Source of the DNA: Verpa conica
Taxonomy: Eukaryota > Ascomycota > Pezizomycetes > Pezizales > Morchellaceae
DNA: 64,000 nucleotides
Direction: 5' to 3'
Assembly (NCBI GenBank): GCA_033030425.1
Contig: JAUFSD010000008.1
Coordinates: 124,001 to 188,000 of the forward strand
In this document: positions 1 through 9,156 of the stretch, in pieces
Numbering within the stretch: the first letter of the stretch is position 1
How the letters are laid out: each line of letters starts with the position of its first letter
Made by a program: the position numbers and the translations under genes
The notes under the pieces: generated by a model
Seen by the model: the letters and a program-made list of their open reading frames with translations, nothing else
Databases searched by the model: none
What the model was told of the DNA's origin: nothing

Positions 1-16
1 CTACCCTCCTCTCTCT
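1..16 (-). other. Polypurine tract of the LTR retrotransposon
   Basis: Reads AGAGAGAGGAGGGTAG on the minus strand, 3' of pol and at the very edge of the window. This is where a Ty3/gypsy polypurine tract, the primer for plus-strand DNA synthesis, sits just before the 3' LTR. The window therefore starts almost exactly at the 3' LTR boundary. The call rests on composition and position. Confidence 0.6.
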
Positions 17-193
17 GAATGACCTTAATCCTTAAGCATCTGCCAGCGCTCCCGTCTAATACATATGGATTATTTATTTCCTCTAGACCCTTTAAATCCT
101 CGAAACAGGGTCAAGCCCAACCTCTGCTCCCCCCACCTATAAGAATGCGTAACAATGTCTCCCCCATCAGCACCTTCACTTGTCATCCTCCAA
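17..193. other. Retrotransposon 3' untranslated segment
   Basis: Between the pol stop and the polypurine tract. No frame continuing pol and no further motif seen. Confidence 0.5.
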
Positions 194-3100
194 TCATACC
201 TTTCCCATCAACTCCCTATATATTTTTTTCTGATACCGCCGCAAATTTAGCTTTTGGGGAGCCTCTTCTATCGAATCTCCCCCAAACCGGGCTGGCCTGG
301 GCACAAACAACTTGAGGCAATCTCGGTGATGAGTTCCTGGGAATGGGGTGTTGGCATGGGGATGTTGAAGTACATAGGATCCCCCTCGTGTACGTGATAC
401 GACTAAAAACGGGCCATTCCACCTGCCATGAAGCTTCATTGATTTCTGAGCCCGCACATGACTGTCCAACAACATTACCAAATCACCAGGAACTAATAGA
501 CCTTTTTGTGTCAACCTCTTTTTGCTCCGTGCTATTGTTCGCTCGGCTTCTTCAACTCTCCTCTGCCTTGCGTCTCTTCTCCATTCCCCTCGCCTCTCAT
601 CAAACCACTCCGCTTCTTCCAGACTGGGCTGCGGCCTGTCTCCGTTATTGGTCGATGGACCTTCCGCGAGAATGCGTTGGACGCCTGGTAGCTTTGCCAG
701 CATAGGGTTCTCTACTGGCAATTTCAGTCGTGGCGCAACCCCAAACATCAATTGGAAGGGTGAGAATCCATGAACTGTCATGTCCCTAGTGTTCAGAGCA
801 TGACACGCCTGTTGGAGATAACGATCCCATTCCTCAAGCTGCTGCCCCCCCGCGGCACTCGTCAGACGGCGCAACCGCTCTTCGAGAAGTCCGTTGCTTT
901 TTTCCACCATTCCGGTGCTTCTTGGAGATGCAGACGGGGACGGGATGTGTAGGATACCCTTTTGCTTCCAATATTTAATCATCTGTTTGGCTATAAAGTG
1001 AGATCCTCTATCGGAGTATATGACCAAGGGGCTGGTGAACTCCTCAAACCACTTGTCAAGGCATGCCATGACCCTTTGACCTGTATTAGAGGGCAATGCA
1101 AACGCCCAACTGAAACGCGTGAAGTAGTCCACTACGTGGAGAATGTATTTATTACCTCTACTCGTCATGTCTAGGGGTCCAATGAAGTCAATTCCCAACA
1201 TGTCAAACGGATCGTATGTGAGAATTGGTCTAATGGGTTCCGACCGCTTAGTGGGCCCAAAATAGGCACAGGACCTGCACGTTGCTATCCATTGCTGCAC
1301 ATCTGTAGTCCGCGTGGGCCACCAGACATCACCCAATTTCTTGAGCACAATCTTATGTGCAAAATGACCATGTTTGTCATGGGCCTCTCTCAACACGGGT
1401 ACGACCTGCGATTCTTTGATACACAGTCCTTTCCGGCCATTGGAAAACCTGTAATAGAGTCTTTCATCAATCAATGTGAATCGGCCAGCCACTCGTTTAA
1501 AATTCAGAGCGTGCGTATATTGGGGTCTATGCTGTTCCGGTAGCTTTCCCGTTACCAGGAATACTACTATGCTTTCGTACCATTCCGAACCAGTGTAGTA
1601 CGTTATCGCATCCTGGACTGTGTCTTCAGAGTCCTTGAGAGTTGATAATGATTCTTGCACATCTCCTTCGGAAACGGTGTCTCTATCCATATCTACCTCC
1701 ATTGGCGATAGGCGCACGGCACTTGTTTTGAGAAGGCGATGTTGTTCAATGATTTCTGGTATCCATGGATCACTATGGCTCCTCTCTGAACGAGTGATTC
1801 TTGGTGAGGCTCCCAACACCTCCCTTACATTTTCCTTCCACCTCGTCACTCTTCGCGCCCTCTTCGCTTCTCTCTCACTCAGGACTCCCTCTCCTTCCTG
1901 AACGTCCCCTGAATGGTGTAGACTTGCCTTGGCTACAGTCATCATTTGTGTCAGCTCGACTCTCATGACTGACTGATCTAATGGTTCGGTTTCCTCCGAA
2001 AAAATGGTTTCGGCTATGCCTTGAACAGGGCCCATCCTGGCGTCTGTTACCAGCACAAACTCAGCATTCAGTTCTTCCAGAAATACAGCCCATCTGATGA
2101 AGACCCCCTCATGGTCTTGGTTAGGGAAATCTAAGATCTCTCTCTCCGACGTGCAGATCAGACTTGGCCCTCTAGGGTCCTGACTGTGTACTAGGTGTCG
2201 GTATTTCTTTAGGAAATAGTGCAAGGTAAAGATTTCCCTTTTAAATTTAGAGTATCTCTTCACTGTTGGTGTATAGGTCACCGAATCAAACAGAATGGGT
2301 CTCAAATTCGATGGTTTGGCGTTAAGAGGCGTATTGTCAGTTTCGGGCTGTAGAATTACTATACCCCCTGACGACGATGCAGCTTTAGTGTACACCACGC
2401 ACGCTCTCCCTGGCCTGGGTCCTACAAGTGCAAGCCTCTCAACCACCGATTCTTTTATCAGTTGAAAGGCTTTCTCCTCGACTGCTGGCCTCCACCGAAA
2501 TGGAGTGTTCCCTGTTAACTTTGTCAAGGGTTTCGTTTTTTCTGAATAATTTTTTATCCACCGTCGGCATATTCCCATGGCCCCTAAGAAGGCCCTTACT
2601 TCTGTTTGAGAGGTTGGAGATGTCCAATTCTTGATGCGATCCAATCTTTTAGGAAGAATGTCTACCGTTCCCCCAATACGGAAGTGAATGCCCACTCCCT
2701 TTATCTGTTCCATGAACAGTTCCATCTTGGTGAATGCTACCGAGAATAGTGACCACTCAATTCTTGGGAACAAATGATTTGCCATGAAATGGTATTGCGC
2801 CCAGAATCCTTCATGCATCGCAAACAGATCGTCTTGATACAGAATGAACTCTTTGCCAAATAGGGAGGGTTCTGGCTTCGGCTCCGGTATCAGCCCAAAC
2901 GCTATTTTTACGGCGGCCGAAAACGTCTGCGCTGCCCCGCCCAACCCTTGAGGTAATGTCGTTGGGCAAACTTGGCCTCCTGGATAAGAGAATGCCAGAT
3001 ATGGTTGTGAGGCTTCTTCAACCGGAATGCCAAAATATCCATTGGAGAAGTCCCACTTGCTATAGCACATTATGTCGGGGTTCGACAAGTGATCAACCAC

Positions 3101-4783
3101 TCGTTCCAAGAGCTCCAGTTCGTGCTTTGATCTGATTTCTTGCTTGTTGAATCCTCGGTAGTTCACTGTAAATCGAAGCGCTCCATCGGGCCTGATAACA
3201 ATTCTAGGTGGGGCGTTATATGGAGACATTATACGTTTGTACAATCTGATCTGGAGGCCTGTGTCGACCATGTGGCACATGAATTGTTCTTCCTTAGCAC
3301 TGGTTCTTCGGCGATATCTGGCCGCGTAAGGTTTTGACCCAGGCTTGACTTGCACCTTATGGGATATGAGATCCGTGACGCTGATATCCGCCAGGCTTGT
3401 TGCATTAAGGCCCCTATACACCCATGCTAGGCCTAGGGCTCTTCTTCGCTGTTCATCACCTTTTGCCACAGCTCCTACCTTCATTCCAATGTCTAAACCC
3501 CATTTTTCTAATTCTTCCAATGATGGGAGGTCTGGCGGGAATGGATCTCGTCGTTTCACTCGTCTTGTAGTGGGGAAACTCCGAGGCTTGGTGTCTTCAG
3601 TCATGATGAAATTCGGCTTGATTTTTGGCCCTTTTCCAGTCATTCTAGCCTGCTCTGCCTGTATATGTCTGACTGTGGCAATTCTCTTTCGTTCATCTTC
3701 ATAGGCTCTTCGCTGTGCTATAATCCGTGGGGATTTTTGATTGCCGGATTCTTGATTTTCAGCAATGAACACGTCGTCCAACCTAAAGAGAGTAAATGTC
3801 CCCAGTAGCTCCAAGCTCTCTTCCGGCTCGCTTTCTTTGTCGTGTGACGGCTCTTTGAATTCGCAGAGGGGGCTCTTCCATTGAACGGTCTTTTTCTTTG
3901 TTCTTCGGGTGTTGGGCGGCTCGGTGTACCCCTCTGGGCCCACATACCACCATTCATCATGCTTCTCTAACGTGCTTCCTGGTTGCTCTTTCCTTCCCCG
4001 TACCAGCTCTTTGAGCCTGGCAGGCGGCTCCAAGCACTGGCAAGCACAATTGTCTTTGCATTCCAACCACAACTTGCAGTTACCTTCCCCACAACACTCG
4101 CACTCCCCTCCTTCACTCCCCTCCACTTCTTCTGACTCATCCTTCACTTCTTCTATCATAACTTTCCTCGCACAGCTATTTTTTTTCTCACTTTCTTGCT
4201 TTCTTGCCTCTTCGGCCTTTACACTCCGCCCAATCTCCGCCTTTGAGCCTTTGACACAAAAAATTTCGCAATCTTCACTAGCTATCCCCCCCTTTGGGCT
4301 TAGGATTTTCTTATCACAATAAGGAAAGTTGATGCACACAGGCACACAGCAACACTCAGATAATAAGTAACTCACCCCCCCGCTTTCAGCAACACCTTTT
4401 TCTGTAAATAATGTTTCACTCCCCCGCACACCGACCTCTTCACCCTTTTTATCAGCCCCTATAACAGAATTAGCACGGATAAATACTTCCCGCCGACTGT
4501 TGCTCTCCTTCCTTTCCTGACCACCAGTACAAGATTTCTTTAACATAACGGGATTAACAACTAATTCTTCTCCCGGGACAGGTTCCCCGCGGAGCCTTTG
4601 AACAGGTAACACTCGAGCAATTGAATCAAAATCAGCGCGTTCAGTTGACCAAGGAAAAACATAAGAGATTACAGAACTATCACTTGAAAACCCATCCTCC
4701 TCACTTTCATCCCCGCCATGAATAACCTTTAACCACTTAAGTTTTTTGCACTCAATTCCCCACCCTCTCCATTCATGAGACAC
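194..4783 (-). CDS. pol: Pol polyprotein (reverse transcriptase, RNase H, integrase), expressed by -1 frameshift
   Basis: This frame is entered from gag by a -1 shift at 4747-4741, so the functional Pol part starts at codon 4744; the frame is open from 4783. The first ~450 residues carry no recognised domain but hold two Cys clusters (about residues 140-155 and 225-255). Reverse transcriptase follows at about 490-720, with a Gly-rich LPQG motif and a YQDD catalytic box in the place of YVDD/YADD. An RNase H-like region follows, containing KRE and a YFLKKYRHL stretch. The integrase has an HHCC-type zinc finger (HGHFAH ... CRSC), a catalytic D in LGIDFIGPL, D in YSDRGSHF and E in GMVEKSNG, that is, a complete DDE set. 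The C-terminus has a GPF-like segment (RWNGPFLVV). The element would copy its RNA in cytoplasmic particles and integrate in the nucleus. Domain calls come from motifs seen, not from a profile search. Confidence 0.92.
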   Translation of the reverse strand: MSHEWRGWGIECKKLKWLKVIHGGDESEEDGFSSDSSVISYVFPWSTERADFDSIARVLPVQRLRGEPVPGEELVVNPVMLKKSCTGGQERKESNSRREVFIRANSVIGADKKGEEVGVRGSETLFTEKGVAESGGVSYLLSECCCVPVCINFPYCDKKILSPKGGIASEDCEIFCVKGSKAEIGRSVKAEEARKQESEKKNSCARKVMIEEVKDESEEVEGSEGGECECCGEGNCKLWLECKDNCACQCLEPPARLKELVRGRKEQPGSTLEKHDEWWYVGPEGYTEPPNTRRTKKKTVQWKSPLCEFKEPSHDKESEPEESLELLGTFTLFRLDDVFIAENQESGNQKSPRIIAQRRAYEDERKRIATVRHIQAEQARMTGKGPKIKPNFIMTEDTKPRSFPTTRRVKRRDPFPPDLPSLEELEKWGLDIGMKVGAVAKGDEQRRRALGLAWVYRGLNATSLADISVTDLISHKVQVKPGSKPYAARYRRRTSAKEEQFMCHMVDTGLQIRLYKRIMSPYNAPPRIVIRPDGALRFTVNYRGFNKQEIRSKHELELLERVVDHLSNPDIMCYSKWDFSNGYFGIPVEEASQPYLAFSYPGGQVCPTTLPQGLGGAAQTFSAAVKIAFGLIPEPKPEPSLFGKEFILYQDDLFAMHEGFWAQYHFMANHLFPRIEWSLFSVAFTKMELFMEQIKGVGIHFRIGGTVDILPKRLDRIKNWTSPTSQTEVRAFLGAMGICRRWIKNYSEKTKPLTKLTGNTPFRWRPAVEEKAFQLIKESVVERLALVGPRPGRACVVYTKAASSSGGIVILQPETDNTPLNAKPSNLRPILFDSVTYTPTVKRYSKFKREIFTLHYFLKKYRHLVHSQDPRGPSLICTSEREILDFPNQDHEGVFIRWAVFLEELNAEFVLVTDARMGPVQGIAETIFSEETEPLDQSVMRVELTQMMTVAKASLHHSGDVQEGEGVLSEREAKRARRVTRWKENVREVLGASPRITRSERSHSDPWIPEIIEQHRLLKTSAVRLSPMEVDMDRDTVSEGDVQESLSTLKDSEDTVQDAITYYTGSEWYESIVVFLVTGKLPEQHRPQYTHALNFKRVAGRFTLIDERLYYRFSNGRKGLCIKESQVVPVLREAHDKHGHFAHKIVLKKLGDVWWPTRTTDVQQWIATCRSCAYFGPTKRSEPIRPILTYDPFDMLGIDFIGPLDMTSRGNKYILHVVDYFTRFSWAFALPSNTGQRVMACLDKWFEEFTSPLVIYSDRGSHFIAKQMIKYWKQKGILHIPSPSASPRSTGMVEKSNGLLEERLRRLTSAAGGQQLEEWDRYLQQACHALNTRDMTVHGFSPFQLMFGVAPRLKLPVENPMLAKLPGVQRILAEGPSTNNGDRPQPSLEEAEWFDERRGEWRRDARQRRVEEAERTIARSKKRLTQKGLLVPGDLVMLLDSHVRAQKSMKLHGRWNGPFLVVSRTRGGSYVLQHPHANTPFPGTHHRDCLKLFVPRPARFGGDSIEEAPQKLNLRRYQKKIYRELMGKV

Positions 4784-7700
4784 TTCGCTGCTCTTGCTGA
4801 TTGTTCTCCTCTGCCTCCATAGATTTGCAGATATCTTTCAGGGTGAACATACGGGATTTGTCCAACCAGCTCCGGTGCTTCTCCCTCTTCCTCAATGAAC
4901 ATTTGCACCATCATAGCACACCGGGCGTTGTGTTCCTTCTCGATTTCAGCCTCTGTCTCATCTTCAACGGAAAGCTCGAGGGATTCTCCTGGGTCATGCG
5001 ATCTCCTGGGGAACCCTCCTAATCTGTCTTCTTGGCCTGGCTCCACCTTAGCTATGCCCGGAGCCCCTCCCATGAAGGTCAAATGCTCATCCTCTGCGTC
5101 ATATATATATTTCTCCATGAGCTTTCCCGTTTCATCATGTTCAAATACGTCCACTTGGGCTGGATACTCCAACGCCAAATAACGTCTCGGTTCATACTTT
5201 CTTCCTCGGACTTCAATCACCTTTCCCTTGTCAGACTGAATGGTGTATAGAAAATTCCTTACATCAAATTTTGCATGCGCGTCGTACAGCCACGGGAGTC
5301 CGAGTAGGAATGAAAACCCACAATCATTTGCATTTTCGGTGGGAACTATGAAAAATTCCTGACTGAAGGTGGCTCCATCTATTCCAAACTCAATTTCAGT
5401 TACACTCTTGAGTCTGTGTCTTTTCCCATCAGCGGTTCGCATTGCCATTCCCGACATAGACGTTCCCTTCGTACCAATGAGTAAGGCACGAACTTTGAGG
5501 GCTGTCGTGTGTGTGACAAGGTTTAGATCAGACCCCGGGTCTAGTACAGCTTTCTTGAACACCATCTTTTTGTTCCCTACTACCACCGTAATAGTGACAA
5601 AGAACGAACCAAAATGATTTGTCTGTAAGTCTTTAATCGTGCATGTTCTGACATCTACCCATTTTTCATTGGTCCTGACTCCCTCAGGTTCACAGGTCAT
5701 CCCCTCCTCGTTGGTTTCAGCTGCCAGGCCTACCAGCTTGACTGTGTGGCTTCTACGCCTTCTGTGGGGGTATGCTAGCGCCATTTCCCAGCCTAGCGCA
5801 CGTCTTCCGGCAGGACTGGACTGAAGATACTGCAACACTGACATTTCTATCTTTGTGTTCTTCAACCACTGGTGGAAGTCAAAAGCTTGCTCTCCCAGCA
5901 TTCCCTGAATGGCTTCAAGCTGCTTGCCCTTTTTCTTAACTTTTGGTTCATGTGCAGCCTTGATAACTCTATCACTACGCGACCCCTTCGCCGGATCGTC
6001 CTCGGCTTTCTTCTTCCCTTTCGGTTTCTCTTTCTTTTCTGCTCTACGCGGACCCTTCACCGGTCCGTCCTCGGTATCACCCTCCGTTCCTGAATCCACC
6101 TCTACTTGAACCCGTCGTTTCTTGTTTCCTCCCATTCCCAAGGGAGATGTGAATGTGAAGTTCCCCATAGGTGGCATTGTACTGTTTGGACCCTTTGGAG
6201 GCAGGTTTGCTTCTCCATTCATTTCATGATCCCTCGATGATGCCCGTACCTTAAAATCTTCATTTTCGGACACCTCCGTTTCAGTATCAGTGTGAATGGT
6301 AGCCACTATTACTCTGCTATGATGATCTCCTGCGCCCACGTCTATGTCGTCATCCCCTAGTACGGTTTCAAGGTCATCCTCATCAGATCCGCTCTCCCTT
6401 CCTTTACTTGCCGTGATGACTCTATGGACTGCCACTGCGGGCGCTGCCAACGGTACCGCATTGGAACCATTCACGGGAAATGGAAGGGGACGGTTAGTCC
6501 ATGGTCTCAATGCATTTGAGCTCTGTCCGGGAAGATTAATAGGAGCTTGACCATATCTCTCCCGGCGTGCATTGTAGGCATCCTGGAGTTTGCGACTGTC
6601 TTCCACTGTCAATTTCACAGGGTTTGTGCAGCCATACGTCATGTGTCCACGCTCGCCGCATGCCCAACACTGTGGTCCAAGTCCTGGGCCTCCTATCCCT
6701 CTATTGTAGTTGGGTACGGTTCCAGGCAGTTGTCCTCCTGGTCGGGTTGCTGGGTTGGACTGTTCGGCACTACTGGTATTGGCTCCAGATGATGTGTCTT
6801 CTACCGCCGTGATGCGGGGGTTGGGTTGCCTTGCTGGAGATGCAGTAACTACTCCCGAGGCTACTCCTTCAAGTGCTCGGATTAGGCGGCCTACATCACG
6901 AGACTGAACTTGTGTAGCCTGAAGGACTTTATTGATGTCCCCCTGCGCCCTGGCCCACATTTGATTATTCTGAGTGAGATGGTGTAATTGTGCTCTCATA
7001 ACTTCATCACTGGTGAGGCTAGTCGTCTTGGACTCTTCAACTTTGGCTTTCCCTTTCCCTTTGTCAGTCTGCAATTTGTCTGGTTCGAGCTTACCCCCAA
7101 AGATGAGATCCTCCTCATCCTCTTCAAATCCTTTGCTCACTTCCCCTTGTCCCTCTATGCAAATTTTATAGCTCTCCACAATTTTGTCTAGGGTCCGGTC
7201 TGCTGGTGTGGGAATCATTCCTCGGATGGAGAAGGCTTCCCCCTTCTCTGCCAGACCGTTGAGGAATAGCCTTCCCAGTTCCATGTGCAAGGTTTCTGGG
7301 AGATACCTCTGGTACCATTCCAGTCTCTGCAGGTATGTGTCTGGGTCCAGTACAACTCCGTCCACTGTTTGTGTAAACTTATGGTAAGTCTGCAGTGCTC
7401 TTGCTTCCCTTCTTTCCTCTGCTGTCATGATCTGATTAGACTTTGGAAAAGTCTTCTTGAGGGCAGCCACAAATGCTGTGTAACTCTCCTTGGTGGCCTT
7501 TTTGAAGTTACCAGACTCTTTCAGGGCTTTCCCTTTCATAGAGTTCCTCATGATAATGACTTTGTCCTGCTCTGCTTCGAGCCTTCCCTCATCTGTATCG
7601 GCATACCTTGGAGTCTTCGCCCACTTCCACGCTGCATTAAAGCTAGCAATGAATTCTTCCACATCTTCTCCTTTCTCACCTGAGAACGGATTCACCGTTG

Positions 7701-8025
7701 GCCAGCCGTTGCCACCCATGCTATCAGAGTCCGATGACGATTCTACTACTTCCTGGATTGTTCCTGTTTCAGGATCAGCCTCTTCGTCTTCTTCAGAATC
7801 CACTAATTCGAGCAGATTTTCAGCTTGAGCCAAATATTTCTCTACTTCCTGTAGTTGAGCCTCTACCCTTGTATGCTCGAGTGGTGTTTCTGGAGGTGAT
7901 TCCGGAAACGCTGTGACAGAGGCTTTCCGAGGTCCTTCGGATAGCCGGTATTGAGGGTGATATTTTTGAGACTGTTGATTTAATTGCTTCTTACCAAAAC
8001 ACCCTTCTCCTTGTGATGACGCCAC
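4729..8025 (-). CDS. gag: Gag-protease polyprotein of the LTR retrotransposon
   Basis: Gag packages the element RNA and the embedded aspartic protease matures the polyprotein. A retrotransposon gag core begins near residue 103 (NPFSGEKGEDVEEFI). A CCHC zinc knuckle, CWACGERGHMTYGC, with exact CX2CX4HX4C spacing lies near residue 455. A charged low-complexity linker follows. The protease has LDPGSDLNLV, with Pro where D-S/T-G is usual, and a later LLGLPWL that matches the second conserved protease segment. The frame runs from a GTG at 8025; the first in-frame ATG is at 7719 (codon 103), directly before the gag core. Either translation begins there or the original start has been lost in this copy. 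The frame ends 12 nt after the slippery heptamer, overlapping pol by 55 nt. Confidence 0.9.
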   Translation of the reverse strand: MASSQGEGCFGKKQLNQQSQKYHPQYRLSEGPRKASVTAFPESPPETPLEHTRVEAQLQEVEKYLAQAENLLELVDSEEDEEADPETGTIQEVVESSSDSDSMGGNGWPTVNPFSGEKGEDVEEFIASFNAAWKWAKTPRYADTDEGRLEAEQDKVIIMRNSMKGKALKESGNFKKATKESYTAFVAALKKTFPKSNQIMTAEERREARALQTYHKFTQTVDGVVLDPDTYLQRLEWYQRYLPETLHMELGRLFLNGLAEKGEAFSIRGMIPTPADRTLDKIVESYKICIEGQGEVSKGFEEDEEDLIFGGKLEPDKLQTDKGKGKAKVEESKTTSLTSDEVMRAQLHHLTQNNQMWARAQGDINKVLQATQVQSRDVGRLIRALEGVASGVVTASPARQPNPRITAVEDTSSGANTSSAEQSNPATRPGGQLPGTVPNYNRGIGGPGLGPQCWACGERGHMTYGCTNPVKLTVEDSRKLQDAYNARRERYGQAPINLPGQSSNALRPWTNRPLPFPVNGSNAVPLAAPAVAVHRVITASKGRESGSDEDDLETVLGDDDIDVGAGDHHSRVIVATIHTDTETEVSENEDFKVRASSRDHEMNGEANLPPKGPNSTMPPMGNFTFTSPLGMGGNKKRRVQVEVDSGTEGDTEDGPVKGPRRAEKKEKPKGKKKAEDDPAKGSRSDRVIKAAHEPKVKKKGKQLEAIQGMLGEQAFDFHQWLKNTKIEMSVLQYLQSSPAGRRALGWEMALAYPHRRRRSHTVKLVGLAAETNEEGMTCEPEGVRTNEKWVDVRTCTIKDLQTNHFGSFFVTITVVVGNKKMVFKKAVLDPGSDLNLVTHTTALKVRALLIGTKGTSMSGMAMRTADGKRHRLKSVTEIEFGIDGATFSQEFFIVPTENANDCGFSFLLGLPWLYDAHAKFDVRNFLYTIQSDKGKVIEVRGRKYEPRRYLALEYPAQVDVFEHDETGKLMEKYIYDAEDEHLTFMGGAPGIAKVEPGQEDRLGGFPRRSHDPGESLELSVEDETEAEIEKEHNARCAMMVQMFIEEEGEAPELVGQIPYVHPERYLQIYGGRGEQSARAAKCLMNGEGGELSAKNLSG
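4741..4747 (-). promoter_or_regulatory. -1 programmed ribosomal frameshift heptamer
   Basis: Minus-strand sequence A AAA AAC (4747-4741) fits X XXY YYZ and is in the correct gag phase: codons GCA AAA AAC. After a one-base slip the A-site reads AAA and the next codon CTT enters the pol frame. The gag stop TAA (4731-4729) lies 9 nt past the heptamer. Heptamers of this kind drive -1 frameshifting in many retroelements. A stimulatory stem-loop or pseudoknot downstream was not evaluated. Confidence 0.85.
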
Positions 8026-8448
8026 GATGACTTTTTCTTTTTGTTTTTAGGAAGTTTTTCGCTTCCTTTCTGTTTCTAGTAGCTTCCGAATTTCTTATGT
8101 AATTGCTGTGTCAGTTCTGCTCAACCTGATGAAACTATTACCGTAAAACTTCCTTTGGCTGCTTTGATGACACAATTCGTTCTTTCCTCAAGTCCAGGTT
8201 TATGTCCAGATGAATGTCAGGATGATGGAATCCTATTTGATAACCCTGCTGTCAATTTGAGTGTAGCAGAGGTTTTCTTACGTTCCGTGAACCTTTCCTC
8301 TTTCCACTTCCTGATGTGATGCTTTCCTGTTTCTTGTTCTCACTTTCTTTCCTTATCTTTTTTCTATCCTTACCAAGGCTTTTTCATTAATTTTCAATCG
8401 ACCTTGATACCTAAGAAACTTGACTGCGAATCACCGATGGAAGAGAGC
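8026..8448 (-). other. Retrotransposon 5' leader between primer-binding site and gag
   Basis: About 420 nt of pyrimidine-rich plus-strand sequence, purine-rich on the element's coding strand. No long frame is present. An A-rich run lies directly upstream of the gag GTG (minus-strand context ATCGTGGCG). Packaging signals would be expected here, but none can be recognised by eye. Confidence 0.6.
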
Positions 8449-8465
8449 CCTCGGTGTGATCACCA
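8449..8465 (-). other. Candidate tRNA primer-binding site
   Basis: Minus strand TGGTGATCACACCGAGG begins two bases (AA) inside the LTR end. The leading TGG complements a tRNA CCA tail, as in classical minus-strand primer sites. I could not assign the tRNA species by eye. Confidence 0.65.
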
Positions 8466-8467
8466 TT

Positions 8468-9000
8468 TGTTAGGCACAAATTATGTTATTCAAAGGTTGT
8501 TGATTACAGAAGACGCCCCACAACAACGGTTCTTTCTAGATTCACCCCACTAGTCCCTAAAGAACCCGTGTCCCCACGTGACCTCTCAGTGAGTGTTCTG
8601 CTAAGCTTATTGACGCGCCTCTCAAGGTCCTGTAAATCCGATGATTTAGAAGCTAAAGAAATCCTCTCAATACCATTTTCAAGATCAGTAATAGTTTGTT
8701 GTGGACTCATTTTTCCTAGTTGTTGGTTTGTGGCTTGGAGTTGTATCAGGTAAGTATCTAATTAAATCGAGGATGGGAAGGGGGGGGGGGTGGAGGTTGT
8801 TAAACTTTAAAAATCTAGTTTTGTACCTAGATTTTTCAAGATAAGGATTTTTTTTTCAAGAAAAAGCTTGGTCCTGTATTGATATTATCAAGCGTAGCAT
8901 TAGTCTCGTTCCCATCTACGACGCAGCTTGCTGCCTACGGTGGCTGCGCAGTAAGAGCAACCACTGGGGGGGCTGAGCATGAGACTAGCGTAGCATAACA
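8468..9000 (-). repeat. 5' long terminal repeat (533 bp)
   Basis: On the plus strand it begins TGTTAGGCAC and ends TAGCATAACA, giving TG...CA ends with a 5-bp terminal inverted repeat TGTTA/TAACA. The inner boundary abuts the primer-binding site. It contains a G10 tract near 8780, a perfect 10-bp inverted repeat (8809-8818 with 8827-8836) and a short open frame (8710-8504). The outer boundary at 9000 is inferred from the terminal repeat, because the partner LTR is not in view. Confidence 0.75.
8504..8710 (-). CDS. Short coiled-coil open frame inside the LTR
   Basis: An ATG-started frame of 68 codons lying entirely inside the inferred LTR and in the element's orientation. The product would be polar with heptad-like leucine/isoleucine spacing (LENGIERI ... 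LQDLERRVNKLSRTL), suggesting a short coiled coil. I do not recognise it. It could be a small retroelement accessory frame, a leader uORF, a captured host exon or chance. If it belongs to the LTR, an identical frame should exist in the 3' LTR outside this window. Confidence 0.3.
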   Translation of the reverse strand: MSPQQTITDLENGIERISLASKSSDLQDLERRVNKLSRTLTERSRGDTGSLGTSGVNLERTVVVGRLL

Positions 9001-9156
9001 GGATTTAATTTGAAACACACAAAGAGCTCTACCAACGACCATGTTGAATTATCTAACCTTGAATTTCAAACCCTTTCCCAGATAAATGCACCCGCCACTT
9101 CTACCTCCCTCCTAGTCACACAACTGTTTCAAAATAGTAGTCCAACCCCTAGTAAA

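Larger units (their letters stand above)
1..9000 (-). mobile_element. Ty3/gypsy-type LTR retrotransposon, 3' LTR cut off by window edge
   Basis: On the minus strand the order is 5' LTR (9000-8468), primer-binding site (8465-8449), leader, gag-protease, pol and a polypurine tract that ends at the left window edge. Within pol the order is reverse transcriptase, RNase H, integrase, which is the Ty3/gypsy arrangement. Both long frames are free of stop codons, so the copy looks young. Age cannot be judged by LTR divergence because the second LTR, expected just left of base 1, is outside the window. For the same reason no target-site duplication can be seen. Defects or drift are visible: gag has no ATG at its open-frame start, and RNase H catalytic positions look altered. 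The family name is not assigned. Confidence 0.93.
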
